Of a stretch of 64,000 nt of DNA, positions 63,733 through 64,000 are shown piece after piece (position 1 is the stretch's first letter; each line of letters begins with the position of its first letter). Origin of the DNA: Halalkalibacter krulwichiae (GTDB lineage Bacteria > Bacillota > Bacilli > Bacillales > Bacillaceae_D); contig NZ_CP020814.1 of NCBI RefSeq assembly GCF_002109385.1, positions 1,635,501 through 1,699,500 on the forward strand. The letters are read 5' to 3'. Position numbers and translations under genes: made by a program. The notes under the pieces are model-generated. The model had not been told where the DNA came from. It saw only the letters and a program-made list of their open reading frames with translations, and searched no databases.

Positions 63733-63866
63733 ATCCCATCATCAACATGAACCTTTCACAGATCCTATTGTTTCATAACCAATTTGCAATCATTACATTT
63801 GTAACTAACTTTTCATTCCTGTGCCAATTAAGATTATACTAACAAGTAATACAGGAGGGTTCGTAT

Positions 63867-64000
63867 ATGGCGATGGTGGAAATGAAAAATATTGTGAAGC
63901 GGTATGGTTCACAAGTAACTTTAGATCATGTTGATTTAGAAATTGGCGAAGGTGAAATCCTTGGGTTATTAGGTCCGAATGGAGCGGGGAAAACGACTTT
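63867..64000 (+). CDS. ABC transporter ATP-binding protein, cut by the window end
   Basis: ATG 63867 with AGGAGGG at 63853-63859. The first 44 codons read MAMVEMKNIVKRYGSQVTLD, then end in the Walker A sequence GPNGAGKTT. The rest lies outside the window, so substrate and direction cannot be told. Confidence 0.9.
   Translation, partial: MAMVEMKNIVKRYGSQVTLDHVDLEIGEGEILGLLGPNGAGKTT

Noticed and set aside
1..64000. CRISPR array, prophage, insertion sequence or rRNA operon
   Set aside because: I saw no regularly spaced repeats, no transposase or integrase motifs and no phage structural genes; the only RNA gene is tRNA-Gln plus the riboswitches.

Overview
The window reads as chromosome of a low-GC, endospore-forming Bacillaceae, probably one of the alkaliphilic or halophilic bacilli. 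The basis is strong AGGAGG-type ribosome sites with ATG, GTG and TTG starts, spore genes (tgl, a YjcZ-type protein, a SleB-type hydrolase), GlnK/GlnL and AnsR regulators of B. subtilis type, and CbiW/CbiH60-type cobalamin genes as in Priestia (Bacillus) megaterium. The species is an inference only. I see no transposase, prophage, CRISPR array or rRNA.

Layout. (1) 1-20592: a cobalamin operon of about 20 kb behind two tandem B12 riboswitches, each with its own terminator. The order is cbiW, cbiH60, cbiX, cbiJ, cbiC, cbiD, cbiET, cbiL, cbiF, cbiG, cbiA, cobA, a nitroreductase, bluB, a NikABCDE-type importer (probably bringing in cobalt), the corrinoid adenosyltransferase and cbiP. It covers uroporphyrinogen III to adenosyl-cobyric acid, plus lower-ligand synthesis. 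cbiB, cobD, cobU, cobS and cobC are not here. (2) 20591-21930: a zinc-starvation pair (zinc-free S14 and a COG0523 protein without GTPase motifs) behind a Zur-like box. (3) 22089-25744: a carboxynorspermidine synthase/decarboxylase pair, preceded by a structured, unexplained intergenic region. (4) 25754-28976: ypmR, ypmS, tRNA-Gln, a SAM riboswitch driving a cysteine-less MsrA-like protein, and a LysM/SleB hydrolase. (5) 29334-35611: a secreted GH3 glycosidase with an unusual leader, and an RND efflux pump. (6) 35686-44193: a tandem IclR regulator, a PaaK-type CoA ligase, and tryptophan-to-anthranilate catabolism (kynU, kynB, kynA and an NSS transporter) controlled from a 35-bp palindrome shared with a divergent TetR gene. 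(7) 44206-53854: a PQQ-type dehydrogenase lipoprotein, then a glutamine/asparagine module (GlnK, GlnL, glutamine symporter, asparaginase, AnsR, glutaminase, glutamate dehydrogenase) with GlnL-type direct repeats. (8) 54088-64000: spore-coat transglutaminase with a repeat-bearing YjcZ-like protein, two MFS exporters, MerR regulators (one with two DNA-binding domains), a rifampin ADP-ribosyltransferase, a NUDIX hydrolase and the start of an ABC ATPase.

A caution for every reader: eight genes here look broken or fused by the apparent loss of exactly one base in a short homopolymer (seven in G/C runs, one in an A/T run). They are cbiW, nikA, nikD (fused to nikE), the RND pump, paaK-like, kynB, ansA and the NUDIX gene. 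Restoring one base gives full-length family members each time. This pattern looks like systematic homopolymer under-calling rather than real gene decay.
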